Of a stretch of DNA of 27,304 bases, positions 14,966 through 21,439 are shown one piece after another. Source of the stretch: CAZJRB01 sp964547995. GTDB taxonomy: Bacteria > Planctomycetota > Planctomycetia > Pirellulales > Thermoguttaceae. The number at the start of each line of letters is the position of its first letter. The stretch's first letter is position 1. Both the position numbers and the translations under genes were made by a program. The DNA is taken from contig CAZJRB010000105.1 in NCBI GenBank assembly GCA_964547995.1, positions 1-27,304 of the forward strand, in the 5' to 3' direction. The notes below the pieces were generated by a model. The model was not told the origin of the DNA. It searched no databases and worked only from the letters and a program-made list of their open reading frames with translations.

Positions 14966-15027
14966 CCCCGCATGCAATGCGGGGGTATCTTTAACCCCTA
15001 TTCACGATCCACCATCCACTATCCACT
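14966..15027 (-). repeat. Heptamer repeat plus CCCCGCAT hairpin, right copy (inverted)
   Basis: Reading the minus strand: four GTGGATR-type heptamers, a short AT-richer link, then the hairpin CCCCGCAT/ATGCGGGG (14966-14984, loop of three). This reproduces the left copy (7691-7746) in order and sequence but inverted. The remaining bases up to the next stop codon at 15100 contain no gene. Confidence 0.85.
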
Positions 15028-15099
15028 GGCGAGGCAATGGCCCACGTTGATTGATGCGATACGCCCTCTTATCCGCGGTTTGTCCTTACCCGCTCGGAT

Positions 15100-16497
15100 T
15101 CACTGCCGGCGCGAGTTGTCGGCCGCGGGGCGTATTTTCACCGTCCCCGACCCGCCCTGACCATAGAACACGGCTGGCCGGCCTAGAATTTGGTGGGGGT
15201 TCTTGAGCTTTTCAATCTGCTCGGGCGTCAGGATTTCGAGCACCTCTTTGAAGGCTTCTTCGTTGAGGTTATGGATCTTCTCTCTCAGCTCCGTGCGGTT
15301 TTTGCGGATTTTCTCCTTCTGCTCTTCGGTCAGGCCCAGGCGATCCAGCATCGAGGAGCTGTGCAGGAGTCCGGCGGCGCGGGTTCGCAGTTGGATCATA
15401 TCGAGCGCCTGCAATTGGTGCGGCAAGAGCACCTTGTCGATCTGGGCCTTGGCCTCCTCTTGCAGCTTCTGGTATTTCTCCCGCAAGCCCTGGTAGGCCT
15501 TCATTCGCTCCTGGGGGTCGAGCTTCTTCTCGCGGAGCGGGGCATAGAGTTTCTGAACCTGCTCTTGATAGTCCTTGGCGATTTGCCGGATCTTCTCTTC
15601 CTGCTCGGGAACGATTTCGATTTCCTTTCGCACCCGTTCCTGGCTGAGCATCCAGTAGCCGGGGGCTGAGAAGTAACGAGCAACGGCGGGCTTGACGCTT
15701 TGGGCCTTTAGCTCTACGCCCGCACCACCTTCCGCGTCGACATCGGCGCCGACGAGCTGAACGACGCCGGCGAGCACGAGCACGCGGGTTACGAACGCAA
15801 TGGACGGGAATTTGGCGGTCATGTCTGAACCTCCTTTGTCTTGAGATAAATCCCGGCGATCCAATTCCTGGGACCGTGTTTCTACAACAAAACGTGTGCC
15901 GACGGCCTTGGCTTCTCCGGCGGGCGTTTCGACGACGAACGGTTCGCTTCCCGCGCGACGGCGGTCGACCTCGACGTACAGCTCGCCGCGGTCCAACTGC
16001 ACCCGACGTGGCTCAACCACCCGGTAAACGGCGTCCCCCACCGGGTCCACCCGGCAACCGGTTGCCAACTCGGAGAGCGAAGGCTCCTCCTTTTGCGAAA
16101 CAACTGGCGGCTCTTGCGCAACGGCCGGCAGTTTTTGCACAGCGCCCGGCGGCTCTTGCGCAGCGACCGGCGGCTTTTGCATAGCAACCGGCGGTTGCCC
16201 GTGGCCTTCCGGCGCCAACGGCGGGCGGACGGAAAGCCAGACGCCGAAGCCGATCAGAAGGCTTGCCGCCGCCGCTGCCGCGAGCCAGCCCCGCCATCGG
16301 TACCACGGGCGTGTAGTCGCGGGGCGAGGCAATCCATTTCCGGCGCCGTCGCCGAGCGCGGCGTCTTCTTCGGCCGGCCGCCGATCCGGCAGCCGGTGCA
16401 GCAGCGTCTCCCAGCCGGGATGGCGCGGTTGATACAACCGCCCCAACTCGTCGAGGTCGCGCTGCAAATCGGTGTATTCCTTTTCGTGTTCGCTCAT
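15100..16497 (-). CDS. Membrane anti-sigma protein: FecR-like domain plus Spy/LTXXQ-like C-terminus
   Basis: 465 residues. A cytoplasmic N-terminal segment (1-69) that should bind the sigma factor is followed by one membrane helix (71-90, WLAAAAAASLLIGFGVWLSV) and a Pro/Gln linker of heptapeptide repeats (about 101-137). The FecR-like domain spans about 155-275 (VQLDRGELYVEVDRR, PFVVETPAGEAKAVGTRFVV, TRVLVLAGVVQLV). A long helical region (285-435) with LTEEQKEKIRKNRTELREKI and LTPEQIEKLKN resembles periplasmic Spy/CpxP-type LTXXQ proteins. An internal AAAGGAGG plus ATG at 15822 could start a separate 240-residue exported protein, but the FecR domain reads continuously across it. The gene starts 12 bases after the sigma-factor stop. 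A sensor that joins envelope binding to sigma control is inferred. Confidence 0.75.
   Translation of the reverse strand: MSEHEKEYTDLQRDLDELGRLYQPRHPGWETLLHRLPDRRPAEEDAALGDGAGNGLPRPATTRPWYRWRGWLAAAAAASLLIGFGVWLSVRPPLAPEGHGQPPVAMQKPPVAAQEPPGAVQKLPAVAQEPPVVSQKEEPSLSELATGCRVDPVGDAVYRVVEPRRVQLDRGELYVEVDRRRAGSEPFVVETPAGEAKAVGTRFVVETRSQELDRRDLSQDKGGSDMTAKFPSIAFVTRVLVLAGVVQLVGADVDAEGGAGVELKAQSVKPAVARYFSAPGYWMLSQERVRKEIEIVPEQEEKIRQIAKDYQEQVQKLYAPLREKKLDPQERMKAYQGLREKYQKLQEEAKAQIDKVLLPHQLQALDMIQLRTRAAGLLHSSSMLDRLGLTEEQKEKIRKNRTELREKIHNLNEEAFKEVLEILTPEQIEKLKNPHQILGRPAVFYGQGGSGTVKIRPAADNSRRQ
16085..16200 (-). repeat. In-gene 21-bp tandem repeat (Pro/Gln linker)
   Basis: About five 21-base units (16085, 16106, 16127, 16148, 16169), each encoding a seven-residue PPVAxQK/E unit of the periplasmic linker. 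The units have drifted, mostly at single bases. The number of units could vary between strains without shifting the frame. Confidence 0.8.
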
Positions 16498-16509
16498 GGG
16501 AATATCGTC

Positions 16510-17085
16510 TCAGGGTTTCGTCGGATCCAGGGACCCGGCCGTTTCTTCCGCTTCCTGCGAGGCCAGGATGCTCCGCAACCGGGCATAGGCCCGGGACAAC
16601 CGGCTGCGTACCGTGCCGGGCGGGATGTCCAACTGCTCGGCAATCGCCTCGCACGTAGCACCGTTGAAGTGTTTGCGGGCGATCACGTCGCGGTGTCGTT
16701 CGCTGAGCTGCGCCAACGCGTCGATCAGCGGCGCGATCCGGCGCGGCTTCCCATCGTCAATGGGCTCGGGCAGGTCGGCCAACAGGGACGCAGGTTGTGG
16801 TTTTCTGATGCGATCCATGGCAAGATTATGCACGATTCGGTAAATCCACCCCCTCACCCGGGCCGGATCACGCAGCGTTGTAAGTTTCTCCCACGCGGCG
16901 AGAAAGGCGTCTTGCGCAATCTCCTCTGCATCATGCCGTGTCGGCCCGCTGCCCGGGGGGACATCGAGTACCCCGGCTAGGTAGGCGATAAGCGGCACAC
17001 GCAGACGGACCGCCAGCGCTCCAAAGGCCTCTCGGTCCCCGGTCATCGCGGCACGGGCCAATTGTTCGTCCGTCGATTCCACCAT
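16510..17085 (-). CDS. ECF-type RNA polymerase sigma factor
   Basis: 191 residues. Region 2 (about 8-95) includes QLARAAMTGDREAFGALAVR, AEEIAQDAFLAAWEKL and RVRGWIYRIVHNLAMDRIRK. Region 4 (about 120-175) includes LAQLSERHRDVIARKHFNGA and the helix-turn-helix CEAIAEQLDIPPGTVRSRLS. No region 3 is present, as expected of group 4 sigma factors. It directs RNA polymerase to a dedicated promoter set, here probably under control of the membrane FecR-like protein encoded 12 bases downstream. The start at 17085 has only a weak GCGAG-type ribosome site. The 142 bases upstream, to the mqnE stop codon, show no further gene. Confidence 0.95.
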   Translation of the reverse strand: MVESTDEQLARAAMTGDREAFGALAVRLRVPLIAYLAGVLDVPPGSGPTRHDAEEIAQDAFLAAWEKLTTLRDPARVRGWIYRIVHNLAMDRIRKPQPASLLADLPEPIDDGKPRRIAPLIDALAQLSERHRDVIARKHFNGATCEAIAEQLDIPPGTVRSRLSRAYARLRSILASQEAEETAGSLDPTKP

Positions 17086-17227
17086 GCTCGCTTTCGAGCG
17101 GTTCTCCTCACTCTCTACCTTAATAGACGGCGGGAACCCAAGTCTGCTCCCACCAGATGGGCTTTTTTCCTTCGCCGAAGTCGCTTTCGTTCATCCTCTG
17201 TCGAGACGCCATCGACCAGTCCCTCTT

Positions 17228-18337
17228 TTACTCCTCTACCTCCCACCGGAGTCCGTCGCGTTTCACACGGCGGTAGATCGAATCGCGTTCGACGGGCCGG
17301 CGGCCGGCTTCGGTGATGAGGCGGCGGATTTCTTCGACGGTGAGCAATTCGGGCGATTCGGCGCCGGCGTCATGCTGGATCTTTTCGCAGCGGACGGTGC
17401 CGTCGATGTCGTCGGCGCCGTAGGCCAGCGCGGCCTGGGCCGTGCCGACGCCCAGCGAGACCCAGTAGGCCTTGACGTGGTCGAAGTTGTCGAGCATCAG
17501 CCGGCTGATGGCCACCGTGCGCAGGTCGAGCAGGCTGGACGGCCTCGGCAGGTGGGCCAGCCGCGTGTTGTCCGGATGGAACGAGAGAGGAACGAATGCC
17601 TGGAACCCGCCGGTGACGTCCTGCAACTGCCGCAGGGCAACGAGGTGGTCGATGCGGTGCTCGACGCTTTCGATGTGCCCGTAGAGCATCGTGGCGTTGG
17701 TGGGTAGGCCGAGCTGGTGGGCGGCGCGGTGGATGCTGAGCCATTTTTTTGCGTCGACCTTTCGGGGGCAGATTTCGCTGCGGATCTGGGGGTCGAAGAT
17801 TTCGGCCCCGCCGCCGGGCATGCTCCCCACGCCCGCTTGTATCAACTCTTCGAGGATCGACCGGGGCGAGCGGCCCGTCGTCTCGGCAAACCGCGCGATC
17901 TCGATCGGCGTCCACGCCTTCAGGTGCAACTGCGGAAAGGCCTCGTGCAGCGACGCGATAATCCCGAGATACCACTCGTACTTCTTGTCCGGGTGCAATC
18001 CGCTGACGATGTGCAATTCCGTGCAACCGGTATCAACGGCTTCCCGGCCGCGGGCGAGGATTTCCTCGCCGGACATGACATAGGCGCGGGGGTCGTCGGG
18101 ATCGCAACTGAACGCGCAGAGGCTGCACCGGTAGATGCAGACGTTCGTGGGGTTCAGGTGCATATTGAGATTGTAGTAGACGACGTCCCCGTTCTTTCGT
18201 TCCCGGACCGTGTCGGCCAGTTCGCCCATCGCATGGAGATCGACGTCCTCGCGGTAGAGAAACTCGCCGTCGGCGGCAGAGAGGCGTCGCCCGCTTTCAA
18301 CCTTCTTGCGGATTTCTTCGAATCGAGGGGCAGGCAT
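17228..18337 (-). CDS. mqnE: Aminofutalosine synthase MqnE (radical SAM)
   Basis: A 369-residue radical SAM enzyme of the futalosine route to menaquinone. It joins the MqnA product, 3-[(1-carboxyvinyl)oxy]benzoate, to SAM-derived adenosyl, giving aminofutalosine. The cluster motif is C67-x3-C71-x2-C74 in NPTNVCIYRCSLCAFSC, the CxxxCxxC of this family. MqnE-type signatures are the ELHIVSGLHP segment, KAWTPIEIARFAETTGRSP and the C-terminal GADDIDGTVRCEKIQHDAGA and EAGRRPVERDSIYRRV, which separate it from MqnC and CofH. Length is full. It lies 90 bases downstream of the prenyltransferase gene; the gap is filled by a 25-bp inverted repeat. Confidence 0.93.
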   Translation of the reverse strand: MPAPRFEEIRKKVESGRRLSAADGEFLYREDVDLHAMGELADTVRERKNGDVVYYNLNMHLNPTNVCIYRCSLCAFSCDPDDPRAYVMSGEEILARGREAVDTGCTELHIVSGLHPDKKYEWYLGIIASLHEAFPQLHLKAWTPIEIARFAETTGRSPRSILEELIQAGVGSMPGGGAEIFDPQIRSEICPRKVDAKKWLSIHRAAHQLGLPTNATMLYGHIESVEHRIDHLVALRQLQDVTGGFQAFVPLSFHPDNTRLAHLPRPSSLLDLRTVAISRLMLDNFDHVKAYWVSLGVGTAQAALAYGADDIDGTVRCEKIQHDAGAESPELLTVEEIRRLITEAGRRPVERDSIYRRVKRDGLRWEVEE

Positions 18338-18352
18338 GGCCGTTACTTGGTT

Positions 18353-18422
18353 GTACGATGGCCTTCCGAGGCCGTCGTTCTGGGGAACGTGGCTTTTCGA
18401 CGGCCTTGGAAGGCCATCGTAC
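18353..18422. repeat. 25-bp inverted repeat between mqnE and the prenyltransferase
   Basis: The arms 18353-18377 (GTACGATGGCCTTCCGAGGC...) and 18398-18422 are reverse complements at 24 of 25 positions, with a 20-base loop. Each arm also has an internal GGCCT palindrome. It almost fills the gap between two genes of one operon. It may attenuate readthrough into mqnE or be a small mobile repeat. Confidence 0.85.
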
Positions 18423-18427
18423 GGGCT

Positions 18428-19318
18428 TCACAACAGCAAATCGAGCGAGCCGATCGCCAGCAACCCGATGCTCACGACGGCGTTCACGTGGAAAAACGCT
18501 CGATTCACCCGGCTGAGATCGTCCGGCCGCACCAGGGAGTGTTCGTAGAGCAGCAGCAGGGCGATCGCGGCTATTCCAATGACGTACGTTGTCCTGAATT
18601 CATTATATGCAAGCGGCAGCAAAAGGAGCAAGGCGACCATGCCCAGGTGGCACGCGGCGGCCATCCACAGGGCAGTGCGAACCCCGAAGCGGGCCGGCAC
18701 GCTGCAAAGCCGCATCTTGTGGTCGAACGCGACGTCCTGGCAGGCGTAGATCATGTCGAACCCGGCCACCCACAGCAGCACGGCCCCGCCGAGGATGATC
18801 GGCGGCCAGGTGAAGACCTCGCCCCGGATCGCCACCCACGCTCCCCACGGGGCCAGCATCAGCGCTGCCCCGAGCCAGAAGTGGGAGGCAAGCGTAAAAC
18901 GCTTCACGTAACTGTACGCCGTGATGAACAGCAACACCGGCACGGCGGCGTAAAGCGGGATCCGGTTGTGCGGCAGGAACAACAGCGTCCCGGCCACAAA
19001 ACCGAGCGAGCAAACGATCAGGAACACGACGACCGCTTGCGTGCTCAGAATGTTAGTGGGGAGGTGCCGTTGCTCGGTCCGTGGGTTGATCGCATCAAGC
19101 CGCCGGTCGGCCAGGCGATTGAACGCCATGGCGGCACTCCGGGCAAAGACCATGCAGGCGAGGATCCCCAGCAAGTCCCGCCATCGCCAAGGAACCGGCG
19201 GGTCGCTCCGGGCATTCGCCGCCCACGCCATGAACGCCGCCAACAGCGCAAACGGCAACGCAAACAGCGTATGGCTGAACCGGATCATCTCCAGCAAATG
19301 GCGCAGGCGACGCAACAT
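18428..19318 (-). CDS. mqnP: UbiA-family prenyltransferase, menaquinone pathway (MqnP-type)
   Basis: 296 residues, a polytopic membrane protein with about eight or nine helices. The first Asp-rich motif is NRLADRRLDAINPRT (N-x3-D-x3-D) and the second YACQDVAFDHKM, both needed to bind Mg-prenyl diphosphate in the UbiA superfamily. It should attach the polyprenyl tail to the 1,4-dihydroxy-6-naphthoate intermediate. Context fixes the pathway: it lies between ubiX and mqnE on one strand, and the organism uses futalosine chemistry rather than ubiquinone-type aromatic precursors. The stop of ubiX is seven bases upstream of its ATG. Family membership is firm; the acceptor is inferred from neighbours. 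Confidence 0.9.
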   Translation of the reverse strand: MLRRLRHLLEMIRFSHTLFALPFALLAAFMAWAANARSDPPVPWRWRDLLGILACMVFARSAAMAFNRLADRRLDAINPRTEQRHLPTNILSTQAVVVFLIVCSLGFVAGTLLFLPHNRIPLYAAVPVLLFITAYSYVKRFTLASHFWLGAALMLAPWGAWVAIRGEVFTWPPIILGGAVLLWVAGFDMIYACQDVAFDHKMRLCSVPARFGVRTALWMAAACHLGMVALLLLLPLAYNEFRTTYVIGIAAIALLLLYEHSLVRPDDLSRVNRAFFHVNAVVSIGLLAIGSLDLLL

Positions 19319-19324
19319 CGATGG

Positions 19325-20029
19325 CTACGGATTCGTCCTCTTGGCCTTTCCCCAGCGTCGGATCAACGAGTTGGGAATTCCCAACTGGTCGCAGATTCTG
19401 GCAACGATGTAATCGATCAGGTCGCTGACCAGCTCGATATCGTGGTAGAAGGCGGGCGAGGCGGGGAGGATGACGGCGCCGGCCTCGGCGGCCCGCCGCA
19501 TGTTGTCGATGTGTACCAGCGAGAGCGGGGTTTCGCGGACAACGAGGATCAGCTTGCGGCCTTCCTTCAAGTGGACCTCCGCCGCCCGGTGGATCAGGTT
19601 CGCCGAAGTCCCGTGGACGATGGCGCTGAGCGTGCCGCCGGAACAGGGACACACGATCATGCCGCCGGTAAGAAACGAGCCGCTGGCGATCGGCGACATT
19701 TGATCGCGATAGTGACAGTAGTGGAACTCTCCCGATGCCCCGGAACCGACCGAAAGCACGTTGCTCGTGTCGTCGGACCGGCCGGTCATGGCACGCACGT
19801 GTTGCAGCTTGGGGTCCTTGGGAACCGGTCCGACGTCGAGTCTCAACGCTGCGAGATCAAAGGCGTCCAGATCGACGGCCAGGTTGAGTTCCTGTTTGAT
19901 GACGGCCTGGGCGGCCGAGCTGACCGACAGGTAGACGTCGTGCCCGGCCGCCGAAAGGACCTCCAACAACCGGCGGGCGTAGGGCATTCCGCTGGCGCCC
20001 GTCAACGCCACAACGATGTTCCGGCTCAT
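19325..20029 (-). CDS. ubiX: Flavin prenyltransferase UbiX
   Basis: 234 residues, slightly longer than the usual 190-210. It makes prenylated FMN, the cofactor of UbiD-type decarboxylases; in this pathway that is the decarboxylase of the prenylated naphthoate. Motifs: N-terminal NIVVALTGASGMPYARRLLE (FMN-binding), SPIASGSFLTGGMIVCPCSG, HGTSANLIHRAAEVHLKEGR, KLILVVRETPLSLVHIDNMR and ILPASPAFYH. All are UbiX hallmarks, including RETPL and PAFY. Its ATG overlaps the ubiE stop codon by four bases, so the two are translationally coupled. The partner UbiD-type gene is not in this window. Confidence 0.95.
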   Translation of the reverse strand: MSRNIVVALTGASGMPYARRLLEVLSAAGHDVYLSVSSAAQAVIKQELNLAVDLDAFDLAALRLDVGPVPKDPKLQHVRAMTGRSDDTSNVLSVGSGASGEFHYCHYRDQMSPIASGSFLTGGMIVCPCSGGTLSAIVHGTSANLIHRAAEVHLKEGRKLILVVRETPLSLVHIDNMRRAAEAGAVILPASPAFYHDIELVSDLIDYIVARICDQLGIPNSLIRRWGKAKRTNP

Positions 20030-20736
20030 TTCTCACCTACGTACAACGTGGCAATTCCGAATGTGAAGCGATGCTGCTCGACGTTTCTCAGGCCCGCCTC
20101 GCGCATCTCGGCGGCGAGGGCCACATCCTGGGGGAATTGGCCGACGCTTGCCGGCAGGTAATTATACGCTTTGTGCCGGTTCCTTGCCAGGGCCTGCCCC
20201 ACCAGCGGCAGAACCCGCCGGAAATAGAACCTGTAGAGGCCCGCGAGCATCCGCCCCTCCGGCATCGAAAACTCCAACACGGCCACCCGGCCGCCCGGCC
20301 GGCAGACCCGGACCATCTCCCGCAATCCTTCCTCGGGAGTCCGCACGTTCCGCAGCCCGAAGGCCACGCACACGATCTGGAATGTGTTGTCGTCGAAGGG
20401 CAACTGCCGGGTGTCGCCCTCCATCAAGGTGATGCAGCCGTCGGCCTTGCGCCGCCGGCACTTGGCGGCGCCGATATCGAGCATTGCCCGGCAGAAGTCG
20501 GTCGCGACGATCGTCGCCCGGCCGCCGCTTGCCCGCCAGTATTCCAGCGCCAAATCCCCCGTGCCGGTGCAGACGTCCAGGATCGGCCCGTCGCCGGCCG
20601 GCGGCACCAGTTTCACGGTCCACCGCCGCCACGAGCGGTCGATCCCCAGCGACAAGAAATGATTCAGGAAATCGTACCGAGGCGAGATCGCCGCAAACAT
20701 CTCGCGGATTCCGTCGGAGGATTTATCAAGCATCAT
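20026..20736 (-). CDS. menG: Menaquinone C-methyltransferase (UbiE/MenG)
   Basis: About 236 residues from the tandem ATGs at 20736/20733; the longer upstream frame runs through intergenic hairpin repeats and is not coding. It uses SAM to methylate demethylmenaquinol in the last pathway step. Family motifs: IREMFAAISPRYDFLNHFLS and LGIDRSWRRW at the N-terminus, ILDVCTGTGDLALEYW (motif I), GDTRQLPFDDNTFQIVCVAF and GLRNV (a UbiE hallmark), REMVRVCRPGGRVAVLEFSM and YNYLPASVGQFP. No obvious Shine-Dalgarno precedes the start. It is the first gene of the four-gene unit; any promoter should lie in 20737-20970, which holds two prominent hairpins. Confidence 0.93.
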   Translation of the reverse strand: MMLDKSSDGIREMFAAISPRYDFLNHFLSLGIDRSWRRWTVKLVPPAGDGPILDVCTGTGDLALEYWRASGGRATIVATDFCRAMLDIGAAKCRRRKADGCITLMEGDTRQLPFDDNTFQIVCVAFGLRNVRTPEEGLREMVRVCRPGGRVAVLEFSMPEGRMLAGLYRFYFRRVLPLVGQALARNRHKAYNYLPASVGQFPQDVALAAEMREAGLRNVEQHRFTFGIATLYVGEK

Positions 20737-20771
20737 CGGTGTGGGCTGTTCGTGACTCTGAAAGGCGGCCT

Positions 20772-20874
20772 GGTTCCCATGCTCTGCATGGGAACCCGAT
20801 GCTGGGAATGCAGTGCGTTCTCCTTGCGACACAGAGCATCGCAGCAGTGCGTTCCCATGCGGAGCATGGGAACG
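20772..20874. repeat. Paired GTTCCCATGC hairpins (composite repeat)
   Basis: Two 11-bp perfect hairpins, GGTTCCCATGC/GCATGGGAACC at 20772-20796 (loop TCT) and CGTTCCCATGC/GCATGGGAACG at 20850-20874 (loop GGA), separated by 53 bases that contain GATGCT...AGCATC. The unit fills much of the 308-base gap between menG and the divergent membrane-protein gene; the only other signal there is the promoter at 20977. It is a probable intergenic REP- or MITE-type element. Confidence 0.8.
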
Positions 20875-20976
20875 AGGGCGTCGTGCAATAGGGCGTCGAT
20901 TGTCCGTGACTCCGTGTATGCTACCAAATCGCGGGCCGGTGTCCATGATGTCTGTCCGGAAGGGGCAACCAAAGAC

Positions 20977-21005
20977 TTTTGCTTCTGCGACGAAAACGCT
21001 ATAAT
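20977..21005 (+). promoter_or_regulatory. Sigma70-type promoter
   Basis: A consensus TATAAT at 21000-21005 has TTTTGC (20977-20982) 17 bases upstream. It stands 40 bases before the ATG of the small membrane protein. The -10 hexamer is perfect and the -35 weak. Confidence 0.6.
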
Positions 21006-21044
21006 CGCGTTATTAGTCGAGTTTCCCATGCGGAGAGGATCGAG

Positions 21045-21344
21045 ATGACCGCATTCGCCGCATTTGCGATTGCGTTGTGGGCGACGGTTGTCCTGACCGG
21101 CCTGTCCTTCCTGGCGATGATCCTGGAGCTTCGGTGGAACTCGGTGCCGGTGAAGTTTCCCGCTCCCTCGCTCAATGCCGTCCGACGTGTGCGAGAGAGC
21201 TTCGGGATCATCAGCACTTACCGGCGGTTCAAGGAGGAACGGGGCTCGCCGCCGATCTTTGCCTGGGCGATGTGGTTTTTCGGCGCCGGCATCGTCGCGG
21301 TCCCGCTTGCCTGGCTGGTCTACTTCGTGATCTGGGGGTTTTGA
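21045..21344 (+). CDS. Small two-helix membrane protein, unknown function
   Basis: 99 residues from the ATG at 21045, preceded by GGAGAGG; the frame upstream of it crosses the promoter. There are two hydrophobic segments, residues 3-26 (AFAAFAIALWATVVLTGLSF) and about 75-97 (WAMWFFGAGIVAVPLAWLVY), joined by a basic loop of about 45 residues (RRVRESFGIISTYRRFKEER). No family is recognised. It may be a small inner-membrane accessory protein. The next gene starts 95 bases downstream on the same strand but has its own ribosome site. Confidence 0.65.
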   Translation: MTAFAAFAIALWATVVLTGLSFLAMILELRWNSVPVKFPAPSLNAVRRVRESFGIISTYRRFKEERGSPPIFAWAMWFFGAGIVAVPLAWLVYFVIWGF

Positions 21345-21439
21345 GGAGGTCGTAAACCAACTAATACTACAGCGCTGAGTTGAGTGTCGGCCCGCTAAAC
21401 GCCGTCTCTCGGTCCGCAAGCCAACTCAAAGGAGAAACC

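Noticed and set aside
15100..15822. Separate gene for a Spy-like protein starting at ATG 15822
   Set aside because: Ribosome-site-like bases are present, but the FecR-like fold continues across the point (TRFVV before, TRVLVLAGVVQL after), so one long gene is preferred; kept as an alternative.
17717..20161. 814-codon plus-strand frame across the menaquinone genes
   Set aside because: It spans four convincing minus-strand genes and reads as Arg/Gln/His/Asp-rich antisense sequence without domains.
20737..20946. N-terminal extension of the menG product
   Set aside because: It translates the paired hairpin repeat; the UbiE family N-terminus begins at the ATGs at 20736/20733.
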